Source of the DNA: Nymphaea colorata
Lineage: Eukaryota > Streptophyta > Magnoliopsida > Nymphaeales > Nymphaeaceae
NCBI RefSeq assembly: GCF_008831285.2
Contig: NC_045151.1
Span: forward strand, 12,326,571 to 12,390,570
Length of the DNA: 64,000 bases
Reading direction: 5' to 3'
Shown piece by piece: positions 34,690 to 45,560 of the stretch. The notes under the pieces are model-generated. The model was given only the letters and a program-made list of their open reading frames with translations. It did not search any database and was not told the DNA's origin. The position numbers were made by a program, and so were the translations under genes. How positions within the stretch are numbered: position 1 is the stretch's first letter; each line of letters opens with the position of its first letter.

Positions 34690-35390
34690 TTGGGCTGGGC
34701 ATGAGGCCGGGTCGGGCGACCCCACCAAATAAAAATGTTCAAATCTAAGCCTGGCAATACTATGAGGCCAGCCTAAGGCCCGGCCCGTTTTTACTGCTCT
34801 CTCCCACCTACATCTCCTTTTTGCTGAGACTCCCTCACTCTCAATCTCTCTTTCTCTCCGCCGCTATAACTTTCGTCTCCCTCCCTCCCTCCCAATTGCT
34901 CCCTCCTAAATCCTCTCTGCTCTTCTTGTTGCAGGCTGCCTCTCTCGGTTTCCCTCTAATTCTTCTCCAGCCTGTGCTTTTCCTTGCAGGTGCACCTCCT
35001 CCTCCCTTTCTTCCCGCCACCAACACATCGATTGCTGCCACAGCGACCGCGTTGCCTACTGATATGCTGATGACCGCGGTTAATGGGTACAACTAGTTAT
35101 ACCTGTCAGTGTAGATTTTGGGCAGGATCTTCGAGCCTTCGACACTATGCAGCTACGTTCGTTCAATCGAAAATGAAGTTGAAACGTGGTGCGACCCTAA
35201 CCTAATAAAAAATAAAAATTGGTCTTGATGGACGTCGGGCTTCTCGGGCCCTCTGCGGGCAGTGTTTAAAGCCTGAGCACGGCCTGTTATAGTACCGGGC
35301 TCGATAAGGCTCAGGCCGAAGTCAAGCCTAGGTATAGGTATCTGACGACCGCTCGATCCAGTGCTCAGGCTTAATTATACATACCTTAAT
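34690..35390. mobile_element. GGCC-rich hAT-like element, ends unresolved
   Basis: The left side reads TTGGGCTGGGCATGAGGCCG and the right side is rich in GGCCCGG, GGCTCAGGC and AGGCTTAAT words, as in the two defined hAT elements of this window. The interior is pyrimidine-rich (CTCCCTCCCTCCC near 34880), like the complement of the purine array at 25620-25970. I could not find matching inverted ends or an 8-bp duplication, so the class is an inference. The small open frames inside are not genes. Confidence 0.45.
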
Positions 35391-36104
35391 TGGGGCTAGA
35401 GCGTCCCACTGATTAACACACAAGTTACAAGTCGCAGTCATTTCTATAAATGGAGGCATTCCGCTTTAGACAGAGTTGTGTGTGAGCGCACGCAACATAC
35501 ATAAGCCAAATGAAAAAACGGAAAGATTTTTGGAATTATTAAAAAGGAAATGTCTTTCCATTTTTTTCAATTTCTTATTTTGTCTTTACAAAAAGTTTTT
35601 TTTTATTTAAATATGGGCGTCAACATTAACTGTGTTGGCACACGAAAATTTTTGTACCAGCCAGCGTCGATTCCGCTTGCCACCTTGGTTCCTCATGAAA
35701 ATAACCGATTGGCGTTGGCAAAATTTTTATATTGTCAGTTCGATTTATGTACATGTTGTCTATGGGCAGATGGGATGAGATCGTAGGCAGGGGGCGCCCC
35801 TCAACTTTTTGAAAATTTAATAATTTACTTCTAAATGTTCTAAAAAATTTTATTTTGTGCCCATGAATTTTTACCAATTATATAGCAACCCTCTCTTTTG
35901 AAAAAATCTTTTGACTCCACCAACCTTTCTCGCTAGAGCAGAGCAAGGAGAAGTGAGAGGACGTCCTCCCTAACTTTGGCATAAAGAGCATGCATCACGT
36001 CAATGTTAGTTGAAATTGTCTTTGGTCACTTGGCGTTTGACTTTTTTTCGCTTTCACAAAAACGAAGCACCCAAGATCGTCAATCCTGTAGTGATAAAGC
36101 ATTC
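35391..36104. other. Intergenic, nothing recognised
   Basis: A phrase near 35706 (CCGATTGGCGTTGGCAAAAT) matches one near 45540 at the end of unit D, so part of this spacer also belongs to the segmental array. A G/C-rich AGGGGGCGCCCCTC at 35790 followed by T-rich sequence may be a MITE end. No coding region is visible. Confidence 0.4.
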
Positions 36105-37620
36105 TGAAATTAGCCCACCCTGAGCAAGCAAACATTGCCCTACGCTGTTGATCGTGGTTGGAGGGACAAAGCTTTCTCTCAACTTCTTATTTCCTCTAAG
36201 GTATAGGGTTTGGTTTTGGTGTATTGAAGTGCCGCTTCTACCGTACTTTAGCTTATACGTCGGTGGCCCCCTTCTTTACAACACAGATGATTGATGTCAC
36301 GAGATTTGAAATAAGAACCACCCACCTACTGCCTACTGGCCTCTGTCTCAACTATTGCACCAACCCCCTTATGGATCCGCCACTGGTTAATGCAAACTGC
36401 TTGCCATATTGATAAGGGCAGAGCAAGAAATTTTTGTTTAAAGGCACTAATAATAAATGTTAAATTTTTAAGGGGCATTAATATGTAAATGAAAAAATTA
36501 CTATGATGTATCAATATAAAAATAAGTATTTTATGTAACTATGAACAGTTGCCCACACAATGTTATGCCTGCATCTTCGAAATAGTATCTTAACAACTTA
36601 TTACACCGCTGGCGGAGAGCTGAAGGTAAGGTACGTGGGTTATAATGAATATTAAACTACAAATACCTAGTCTGAGTATCTTGTTCCAAATTTGCTACTC
36701 TGGACCTTTCTTTTACTGCTATATATCTTGGTAAGGTCTTTGGTTAAAGTTCAACCAGAATTGTTTTCTTTTTAAGAAATACAATGGAAAATCTAACTGG
36801 TTCTTGCCTCATGGCCACAAGTGACCGTCCATGCCAGTGTCATAGAAATTTGAAAAACAAATTGAATCTTGCAGGCTGTTGATTTGATTCATCATTTCAG
36901 CTCATTCGGTTGTGAATAGATGAATATTGACATTCATTTTTTGAAAAAAAATTAAATTCAAAAAGTAGTTAGAAATTGATAAATAGTGTGGGTAATATTA
37001 ATGAATATTACCATCTTTATTCTTAGAAAATTGAATTTAATTAAAAAAAGGTTTCAAAAATTATGAGACCTTAAAATATTTCAAAGAATGACAACTTAAA
37101 CAATAGACATTAAAATATTTCAAAGAATGACACACTTAAACAATAGACCTTAAAATATTTCAAAGAATGACACATTTAAACAATGGATAACACTCAACAC
37201 CTCGTTATCAACCAGTGGGTTTGGCCCTAAATATTACTTGATTCAATTGGGCTAATTCAGGCCAATCGAGACAACATTGGACCACGCCTTCAAGGGTTCC
37301 CACGTCTCAGATTTTGTGCCTTAGATGGATACGACGATACAGCTACCTTGGACTTAGAATAAAGAAGGAGAAAGAAAGCAAGCAATTGATATGAACACTT
37401 CATGAATTGGATAAGTATCTGTGTTAGTATAGATCTACTTGAATGCTTAATTAATTAAATCCAGCATATTTAGTCCATGCATACTCATTTGTGCCGCTTC
37501 TTTTCTATTTTATTTAAACGTGGACCTTTGCGCACCCTTGACAAACCGTATGTCTGCCTACCTATCCAACCAGCTATGCTAAGCCTCATGAAGCAAGAGA
37601 TGTGTGAGAATCACGAACAG
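36105..37620. repeat. Segmental unit C: PELPK downstream flank without the gene
   Basis: The match begins at GCCCACCCTGAGCAAGC (near 36113), which corresponds to the sequence about 480 bases after the PELPK stop in unit B. It continues through the CATTAATATGTAAATG block (36474), GGTTCTTGCCTC (36800), GGCTAATTCAGGCC (37250) and the GATGGATACGACGATAC phrase (37322). No PELPK coding or promoter sequence precedes it. Confidence 0.8.
37072..37190. repeat. Three 39-40-bp direct repeats in unit C
   Basis: TTAAAATATTTCAAAGAATG starts near 37071, 37110 and 37150. Units A, B and D have this phrase once. Confidence 0.85.
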
Positions 37621-39514
37621 CACTCATAGTAAAACTGTCCACATAGTCATAGGAAGAACAACCATATACCTTGCTATGGAAAAATATTCTGGTTAATAAA
37701 CTTCTAAATTTCTAATTTGGTCATTAAAATCCTAATTTTTTCAATATCTCATTAATTTGTGATTTAGATAAACATCTTTATAGACCAAACTAGGAATACC
37801 AAACTATTTTGCATTTTTTGGTTTTTCTCTTACTAAGTCAATGGTAGGTTGCCAAATCTCATACTACTGAAAGGCTTTGGTTGTGTTGATTTCTTGCTCA
37901 GGTAATAAAGTTGAAGGGGTCTTTGTTTCATAGCTTTACCTTGTTGTGCGGGCCTAACAATTATATTAGAGTCTACACTATAAATGATACGACATTAAGT
38001 ATGGCAAATGTGTATTGATGATTTTTCTTTTTCACAAATAAAAAAAATTAGAGTTGACATCATTTACGATCACTCTTACAGTTTACCAGTCATATGCTCT
38101 TGCACTGAACATCAAGTCTCATTTTGCATCTTCACTTGCAAGAAGTTGCCCGAACAGAAGAGTTTGTTAAATATATAAAGAACATTGCAAGAAATATAAT
38201 TGTTCTGTAATGCCAAATGGATGGATAGACACTAGAAGAGGAACATGGATAAAGTTCTTAGCTCACTAACTTATAGGAGCCATGTTTTTGAAATACGTTG
38301 ATGTATTTGACCAAATTAAAGATACAACTTGTTTTACAAGCTCCTCAAAAAAGTCATTGAAGCACCCACTTAAGCTAAACAGTATCGACCTTGAATTTTT
38401 TTATGAAAAATTTTAATTCATAGGTTTATTATATTTTGGAGTCTACATTACATTTTAGATATCAAATTTGGATCCAAAATGACATAGTAAGATTTGAAAT
38501 AAAAGGATTTGAGTTTGAACAAAATATAGTGGCAAAGGTGTAATTAATAGTTTTTGTCAAAATCCATTTTTAATATCCTAAAACATTTACATATGAAAGA
38601 ACCGACATCCCTGAAATTTAAGTATTACTCCAAAAAAGTGAGAATTATTCCCGTTTAAGACTCCATTATTCTTATTAGTGGGTGGTTACCATGAAATGCT
38701 AATTTATGATGCTCCAAATAATCAGTTATGCTTAATGTGTAGAGAAAGTGGGCTTAATGGAAAAGAGTTAAGGAAAAACATATCATTATTAATTTGAAAC
38801 GATAATGACTTAAATTGCTCCTTCTCATGTCTATATATGAAATTTATATTATATAATCTATTCAGATATATTTGATAGAGAATGAAATAAATGCTTAGTA
38901 GTGTTTTAGACCTTTAAAAATTAGATGCCCTTTTAAATTTTCAAAGTGACTATTGCTTATCTTTAACTTCCAAATGAATGCATTAGAGTGGTAGGCTTAG
39001 AGGGCTTTTATTTTGATTACTCTCACCTTGGGCAAGGCCTTTAAAGGGAGGTCTTGGCACACCTTCTCACCTTATCATGTTCTTGTTGATTAAGTGAAAT
39101 TTGAGGTCCTTCTTTTACTTGGATGCAGTATTTCTACTCAAAATTTGTCTGGTACCCAACCATTACGGATTTAGCTTAAGTTCCTGGTACTTCTTTAAGA
39201 GCATTAGGTTTTATTTATAAACAAATTGTGAATTCGCCAAGATGAATTTGTATAAGTTTTCCAAAAAGTAATTTAGAGTTAGATTCACCGGAAAACCTAA
39301 GCTAAGGCAGCTAACCTGTATTGGTACTTAAACAAGACTGCATGTTAAACCAGATTGTTTGATTATTTTATAGTATTGCTAATTATGTTTGAATGGGCGT
39401 ATGACTTTAAAATAAGTGTTTGATGATGGATAGTGAAGAAAGACTAAGCTGAATGATTGCTCATTGTGTCCATTGTGTTTAAGCAAGAGTTTAAGGTATG
39501 TTTTTCCTAAAAAT
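37621..39514. other. AT-rich intergenic sequence
   Basis: I recognise no coding domain, LTR pair or inverted repeat. The phrase GGGCAAGGCCTTTAAAGG near 39030 and its surroundings may be part of an old element, but nothing supports a class. Confidence 0.35.
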
Positions 39515-39801
39515 TAGAGGTGGGTGCCGGGCCGCTGGCGGGGGCCGATACCTCGCCCGTAAATGGGTCTAGGCCCGATGGGTTGGCCTGTCTCAGCCCG
39601 GCAGAGCCCTACCCAGGCCCATAATATTAAAAAAATATTTTTTATTTATTTTTTAAATTTAATAATATATATTTTAAAATATAACTTATATTAAAAATTA
39701 TTTTATAATTAAAAAAATTAATGTACTGGGCAGGGTTGGGCCCGATACCCGAATATCGGGCCTAGCCCGGGCCTGAGTTTCGGGCCCGATGTCCAGCCCT
39801 A
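39515..39801. mobile_element. hAT-type MITE with 8-bp target duplication
   Basis: A 287-bp insert lies between perfect repeats CTAAAAAT (39507-39514 and 39802-39809). The left end is TAGAGGTGGGTGCCGGGCC and the right end, other strand, TAGGGCTGGACATCGGGCC, which match imperfectly. Both ends are GGCC-rich and the middle (39615-39720) is nearly pure A and T. The end sequences resemble those of the 871-bp element at 25193, so they are likely members of one superfamily. Confidence 0.88.
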
Positions 39802-39809
39802 CTAAAAAT

Positions 39810-40896
39810 TGATTTATGGTTTGTTTGTAAAAAATTTTCAAAATAGACCTTAGTTTTAAATCCGAGTAAATTATGCTTTCTTATTTGGTAACAAATTTAT
39901 TTATCCAAATTTATAAGTTAGAATTTTAATGAAACCTATTAAAATTGAAAGCTAACAACTTGATGCATGTTCTCCTCAAAATTTTGGCTATTGGAGTTTT
40001 GATTATTGATTTATAGGGTTTACAATAGAGATGAAATTTCGTACTGTAATTTTTGCTCTATTTTGAATAGTGATGGCTAAATTTTTAATAACTCATCACA
40101 TACTCAAATGACGTTGGGTTTTCCAGCATTTCTTCTTGATATATTTAAGTTGTTAGAGAAGAATTTACAAAGGCTAAAACATTATAGTTAATTTTGATAT
40201 TGAATTTCAAATAAATATTCAATTCTGTCAAAATTCTGCTAAGAGGGGTTATGTCCAAATCGACCATTGTTTAATAAAAAAAATTTCGAAAATTGTTTTT
40301 AAGGGATTTTTCAATGTAATTGGACGTCTGCTTCTTGACATCTTCACAACACTCTAAAAAAATTAACTCTTCTAGTTTTCTTGCGAACATAATGTTTAAT
40401 CTCATATTATTGTTGAGTTAAATCATGAGCTCTTTTCTAAGACTCATCTCTGAAAACGACCATAAGTCTGAAATATGAATAAAACATGACTTTTGGCTAA
40501 TGATATTGCTTATTTTTTATGCCTTTTAATGTAAATGAATTGTGATTTATGAACATAGTATACATACAGACCCAAAAACTCATATATTGCTTACAAAGAA
40601 TGCTTAACGAGCACAAAAAATGGGTTTTTGACCATATGTTCACATTAGTATAAATGAAAGAAAAAATTATATTAATGGTTTTTATTTTGAAAAAAAAAAA
40701 AACACTTCCAGTGTTTGGGTGTGCTACAATTGCTTAAAGTTTTATGAAGATTGTTATTTGTTTACACACCTTAATGTTTTGAACACTTGAACCAAGAATG
40801 GTTCTTCGGCCTGCTTAGAGTGTAGGTGGTAGAAGGGGTTCAGGACCATCATAAATTTATGATCTTTTATTTCTTCGACCCCATGAATTTACTTGT
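39810..40896. other. AT-rich intergenic sequence
   Basis: No gene or repeat structure is recognised apart from homopolymer A and T runs such as near 40690. Confidence 0.35.
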
Positions 40897-41369
40897 TTAT
40901 ATTAGTTTTGATATGCAGGTAAGTCCAAGTACGTAACGAGGTAGTACCAGTCATCCAACTCTCAGTAATTCAAGTCTTAAGGAAATTTCAAAATACAGGA
41001 CCAGGAGTTAATTTTCAATACTTATTGTTTTGGTGAAATCAATATAATCTAATTTAGATTTCGTCAGTTGTCCTCGATTATACAATTGCATATTCCTTAC
41101 AGAGATTGAACTCATACGAAGTATATGTCACAGGCCGTCGACCCATTTGATTATAATGTGATTTGAGTACTACTCAACTGTTTGAGGTATATAATTCTAC
41201 GTGTCTTGGTGAGTGGTTGGACTACCTAATGATATTAGACATCTACAGCAAACTCTATCGTACAGATAAAGCAATGACCAGTGGGAAGGATGGCCAACCC
41301 TGCAACCAGTTTCAAAACCTCAAATCAAGTACATAGCATCTGAACATGCTGCCCGTCGAAGTTTTGTTC

Positions 41370-41377
41370 TATAAATA
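41370..41377 (+). promoter_or_regulatory. TATA box of PELPK copy D
   Basis: TATAAATA lies 93 bases before the initiation codon, in the same GAGCTCCAACTGC context as copy A. A transcript start near 41400 and a 5' leader of about 70 bases are expected. Confidence 0.7.
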
Positions 41378-41469
41378 CCGAGCTCCAACTGCACATCCTA
41401 CTCGCAGTCACTACAGCTTAGTATCTCACATACAGATCAGCTCAGAGTCATTTTCATTCTTCAGCATCT

Positions 41470-42159
41470 ATGGCTTCTTCTGATCATGGCCGCAGTGCCA
41501 TCTTAGCTCTCTTTCTCTCTCTTTCAATGCTAAGCAGTCATGTATGTTTGGGTGGTCGCTATCTGTTGGAAGCTGATGAGACCACCAAGGCACCAGAGGA
41601 GGTGAACCCACATGATCAACACCCTTTCCCAACAATACCAACCTTGCCCAAGCTACCTGAATTCCCAACTCTGCCTGAGCCTAAATTCCCGGAGATCCCC
41701 AAGCTTCCGGAGCTCAAATTCCCAGAGTTCCCCAAGCTAACTGAAGGTCATGATCTGCCTGAGATGAAGTTCCCGGAAATCCCCAACCCATTTGATCATC
41801 TTCCGGAGCTGCCAAAATTCCCGGAGATCCCCAAGCCAACTCTCCCTCATGAACTTCCGGAGGTTCATCTGCCTGAGCCTACTCTTCCTGAGTTTCCCCA
41901 TGCGTTCCCAGCTTTTCCCAAGCTAACTGAAGACCATGATCTGCCTGAGATGAAGTTCCCGGAAATCCCCAACCCATTTGATCATCTTCCGGAGCTGCCA
42001 AAATTCCCGGAGATCCCCAAGCCAACTCTCCCTCATGAACTTCCGGAGGTTCATCTGCCTGAGCCTACTCTTCCTGAGTTGCCCCATGATTTCCCAGCTT
42101 TTCCCAAGCCAACTTTACCTGAATTTCCCGCAGTTCCTTACAAGCCCACTTCCCCTTGA
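41470..42159 (+). CDS. PELPK-type secreted proline-rich protein, copy D
   Basis: An intact 229-residue, intronless protein and the longest of the three. A signal peptide covers about residues 1-28 (AILALFLSLSMLSSHVCLG, then GRYLLEA). The mature chain begins with an acidic segment (EADETTKAPEE), then PFPTIPTLPKLPEF and many PExPK pentads. Two tandem copies of the 62-residue module follow, at 41737-41922 and 41923-42108 (GHDLPEMKFPEIPNPFDHLP in the first, DHDLPEMKF in the second). The C-terminus is PYKPTSP, identical to copies A and B. A secreted, extended, probably wall-associated protein is expected from family knowledge of PELPK1. Promoter, start and stop are all intact, so this and copy B are the likely functional genes. 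Confidence 0.87.
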   Translation: MASSDHGRSAILALFLSLSMLSSHVCLGGRYLLEADETTKAPEEVNPHDQHPFPTIPTLPKLPEFPTLPEPKFPEIPKLPELKFPEFPKLTEGHDLPEMKFPEIPNPFDHLPELPKFPEIPKPTLPHELPEVHLPEPTLPEFPHAFPAFPKLTEDHDLPEMKFPEIPNPFDHLPELPKFPEIPKPTLPHELPEVHLPEPTLPELPHDFPAFPKPTLPEFPAVPYKPTSP

Positions 42160-42955
42160 TCACGCCATTCCAGACTGGCCGCGCTTAGCATGGACATTTG
42201 CCTTCATTTTAGAGGCTCGTGTGCTCTTGCCTTTTATGTGCGTATGCGATAATGCGACGCTGCCCGCATACGATAGCTTATATATACTGCTGTGCCACGT
42301 CATTTGGCATTTGTAATTGAGTGAGTTTTATGATTGGTAGCAGTTGCTTGTATCCGGATGCTTTTTATTATGAAATAATTGATTTTGCGCCTGTTCACAA
42401 CAAGCTTTTCAATGGCCATCCCAACTTCGCAGTCACGATCACCTTCTCTGTTATGTTCTGCTGCTTACTTTTCTCCGCAAGCAGCTTTAGGTCAGTCTGG
42501 AATTGAAACTTTATTCAACTGCATAACTCTCCAATCCTGCAGAAGAATTGAAATCAGTCTGCAATTTTTAGGTTGCCCACCCTGAGCCAAACGTAGCCCT
42601 GCCATTCGATAATACCTAGATGTCATATTTGAGGGTGGAGTCAGAAATTTTTTATTAAAAACACTAATAATAAATTTGAAATGTTTAGAGGGCATCCAAA
42701 TGTAAAAGAGAAAAAAATATGCTGTTATATCAATATAAAAATAATTATTTTTTGAAGTTTGTATGTTTGCACAATTACCCATATCATGACTACACCTGTC
42801 TCCACCCCTACATCTATAGCATTGTGGCAACTTGCAACACCGCTGAGGGAGAGACGAATATAAAATGGGTTATAATGAGTGTTGAACTACAATCCCTAGT
42901 TTAACTAGCTTGTTAGTTGTTCCACATTTACTATTCTGGAGCTTTCTTTTACCAC

Positions 42956-42958
<3 letters not shown>

Positions 42959-42990
<32 letters not shown>
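42959..42990. repeat. (TA)n microsatellite
   Basis: A TA run of about 16 units in the PELPK-D downstream flank, where unit A has non-repetitive sequence. Confidence 0.95.
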
Positions 42991-42994
<4 letters not shown>

Positions 42995-43796
42995 GTCATT
43001 GGTTAAACCAGAATTTTTCTTTTTTAAGCAAAGTAATAAAAAATCTAACAGGGTCTTGCCTCAAGGCCACAAGTGGCCGTCCATACCAGTGTCATAAAAA
43101 TTTGAAAAATAAATTAAACCTTGCTGACTGTTGATTTGATTCACCATTTCGACTGATTCGATTGTGAATAGATAAAAAAAATCATTGTATTTACTTTTTG
43201 ATAAAATTAAATTAAAAATTTTAAGAATTAAAAATTGTAAATAGGCGATATGAATTAATATTACCATATTTTTTCTTTGGAAATAATTAAATTTAAAAAA
43301 CAATTCAAAGATTATACGAGCTTAAAATAGTTCAAAGAATGACATTTAATTAAACAATGGGTAACACATGACACCTCGGTATCAACCAATGAATCAAATG
43401 GTTTGTCGCTAATTAATTTGATTCGATTGGGCTAACTCAGGCCAATGGAGACAACATTGGTCGCGCCTTCAAGGGTTCCCACGTCTAAGGTTTAGTGCCT
43501 TGAGATGGATACAAGCTCAGACGACGATACACCTCAGACTCAGAATAAAGAAGGAGAAGGAAAGCATGCAAGCAAACACTTTTCAGAGGAAATATATTAA
43601 TTTATATTAACACTTATCGTCATGAATTGGGTGGGCATCCGTGTTGGTATAGATGTACTTGAATGCTTAATTTAAATCTAGGCAATTTAATCCATGCATA
43701 CACATTTCTGCGTTTTTCTTTGTTGTTTTTTTTTTTTACACATTTGGTCTTAATTTGTTCACCCAAAACTTTAATTTAGAGACTTTGCTTTTCTTA

Positions 43797-43892
43797 AGTG
43801 TGTGTGTGTGCGTGAGAGAGAGAGAGAGAGAGATTTAGAGACTTTGTTTTTCTTAAGTGTGTGTGTGCGTGAGAGAGAGAGAGAGAGAGAGA
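43797..43892. repeat. Duplicated TG/GA microsatellite block
   Basis: TTAAGTGTGTGTGTG...GAGAGAGAGAG occurs at 43795-43833 and again at 43854-43892, separated by an ATTTAGAGACTTTG phrase that is also duplicated (near 43776 and 43833). This is one tandem copy of about 58 bases. Confidence 0.85.
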
Positions 43893-44374
43893 ACCAAATA
43901 GAACTGGCCAAAAACTCTCTACGTGCACAACACACCAACCCAACTAGATATGCCAACAAACCGTCTTTCCACAACTACACGACTAGCTACACTAAGACCC
44001 TATGTGGCATGAGATGTATAAGGATAAAAAGCTGTTATTGTCAAATGTTCTTTGAAATATTAGTTTACCTTTTTCCTGAAATTTTGCCTACCCTAATTGC
44101 TAAAATATAGTCTTTTTTCATTTATTTTTGTTTCTAAATCAACGTTAAAATATATGCTAATTAGATAAGAACATTATCTACCAAGTAAGATAACTCTCGC
44201 CCAGTTTAAATCCGTTGAGTCTCATGTAAATAGCTGTATATAGTCGTGTACATAATTACAAGAAGATCAAACCTAGTTATATGCACAGGCCTGTGCACCA
44301 ATGCATTGTTCAGATTCTTGTGCATGCCAAGAACCCCCAAACATGGATTAGGGCCCAACACAAGTGGGCCGAAG

Positions 44375-44576
44375 GCAGTAGCGGAGCTATTGTGTGACTG
44401 GCGTGGGCCACTGCCCATGCCAGCCCCTGAAATCTTGTATTGTGATTAAGCTGGACGTAAATCTAGCCGCATGTGGTGCCCACACCAGACCTGAGTCAGT
44501 GCCCTGTAGTCACTCGTTCTCCTAAGCGAGAGATCGGTTAGTACCCTTCAATCAAAATTTTCTATCTCTGCCACTT
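44375..44576. mobile_element. Possible MITE with AGTRGCRGAG ends
   Basis: The left end reads CAGTAGCGGAGCTATTG and the right end, other strand, AGTGGCAGAGATAGAAAA. The interior mentions GGCGTGGGCCACTGCCC and TGGTGCCCACACCAG. Ends are imperfect and no target duplication is evident. Confidence 0.4.
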
Positions 44577-45560
44577 GGTCTTTTCTTAAAAGCTGTGTAT
44601 GGTATGGTGCATGTCTGCACCTAACCAGCTTTTCAAAAGGATGAAGAGGGGGGAGTGGCTAGACAAACTATTGGCTTCTTATATCGAACTGCTCTCTTGT
44701 CTATCATCATGACAATTAATATTGGCTTCTTATATCAACTGCTCTCTTGTCTATGACAATTAATAGGACATCAACACTATCAGTTACCAATTATTACAGC
44801 ACCAGTATTTGATTCCGAAATGGAAAACGTATTTGTTATTGGTATTTCCTAAAATACTACTCAAACACCAGTCATTTTTCACATCCCTAAATATTAAGAA
44901 AGATTTGGGTGTCAATGTCCTGATTTTTTGGGACAATAGTGCAGTTTAAGTGTTGACCCGAGGGATTGTTTGGGAATAATAACTGTAAAGACTTTTGATT
45001 GCGCAGGAAAGAGGCCTTCTGTCTTCGGAAAAATGAAGCAAATGTTTGACGTCGGAATGTCAAATAGAAGGAGGAGTGAAATAAAAGTATTATGCATTCC
45101 ATAGTGTTCCGTGGCTGCTTGGCGGAACGTGCTCGTGCCTCCCTCTTTTTCTCTTGCATTCTTTTCTCGATTCTCTCTTATAAAAATTGAGGCAAATTCA
45201 TGATACATTTTTAAATTGTTCCATGAACTTACCCAATTCTGAAGGCAAATGCATGAAACAGTGACATTTTGTTACTATTCTTAACTGTTACAATTCTTAG
45301 ACATTTCCCTATGTTACTCATCAAACTCAAAATTAGTTAGATTCATTGAATACTTTAAAAAGTTTTTGATGATTTTAAGGCACATGTATAAAATTGTTAC
45401 TAGTCCCAAACAATCTCGAAGGACTATTTGTCCCAAACAGCCCCAAACGACTGTACTACTTGCGAAACCAACAAAAGACTGCACCCTAGAACATTATATC
45501 TGTATATTAATGGGCCAAGAAAATTGTTATCGTGGGATAGCCGATTGGCGTTGGCAAGAT

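Larger units (their letters stand above)
28626..34700. repeat. Segmental duplication unit B
   Basis: Unit B is colinear with unit A from its first bases and carries the same order of GGATCC field, PELPK promoter, gene and downstream flank. It holds about 660 extra bases at roughly 29625-30285. Beyond 33500 it stays similar to unit D (43700 on), sharing the ATAACTCTCG phrase near 33720 and the repeated TTGGCTTCTTATA words near 33850. The end is gradual and set only approximately, before the GGCC-rich insert near 34690. Confidence 0.8.
40897..45560. repeat. Segmental duplication unit D
   Basis: Similarity to units A and B starts near the TTAGTTTTGATATG phrase (about 40900) and runs through promoter, gene and downstream flank. 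Unlike A and B it has no GGATCC field upstream. The downstream part matches B to about 45560, including TATTTGATTCC near 44805, CAATGGCCATC-type phrases, and GCCGATTGGCGTTGGCAAG near 45540. Local tandem changes differ from B, for example the doubled GGCTTCTTATATC block near 44680-44750. Confidence 0.8.

Noticed and set aside
34821-35096. 91-codon frame with hydrophobic N-terminus resembling a signal peptide
   Set aside because: It lies in the pyrimidine-rich interior of a probable hAT-like element and matches no family.
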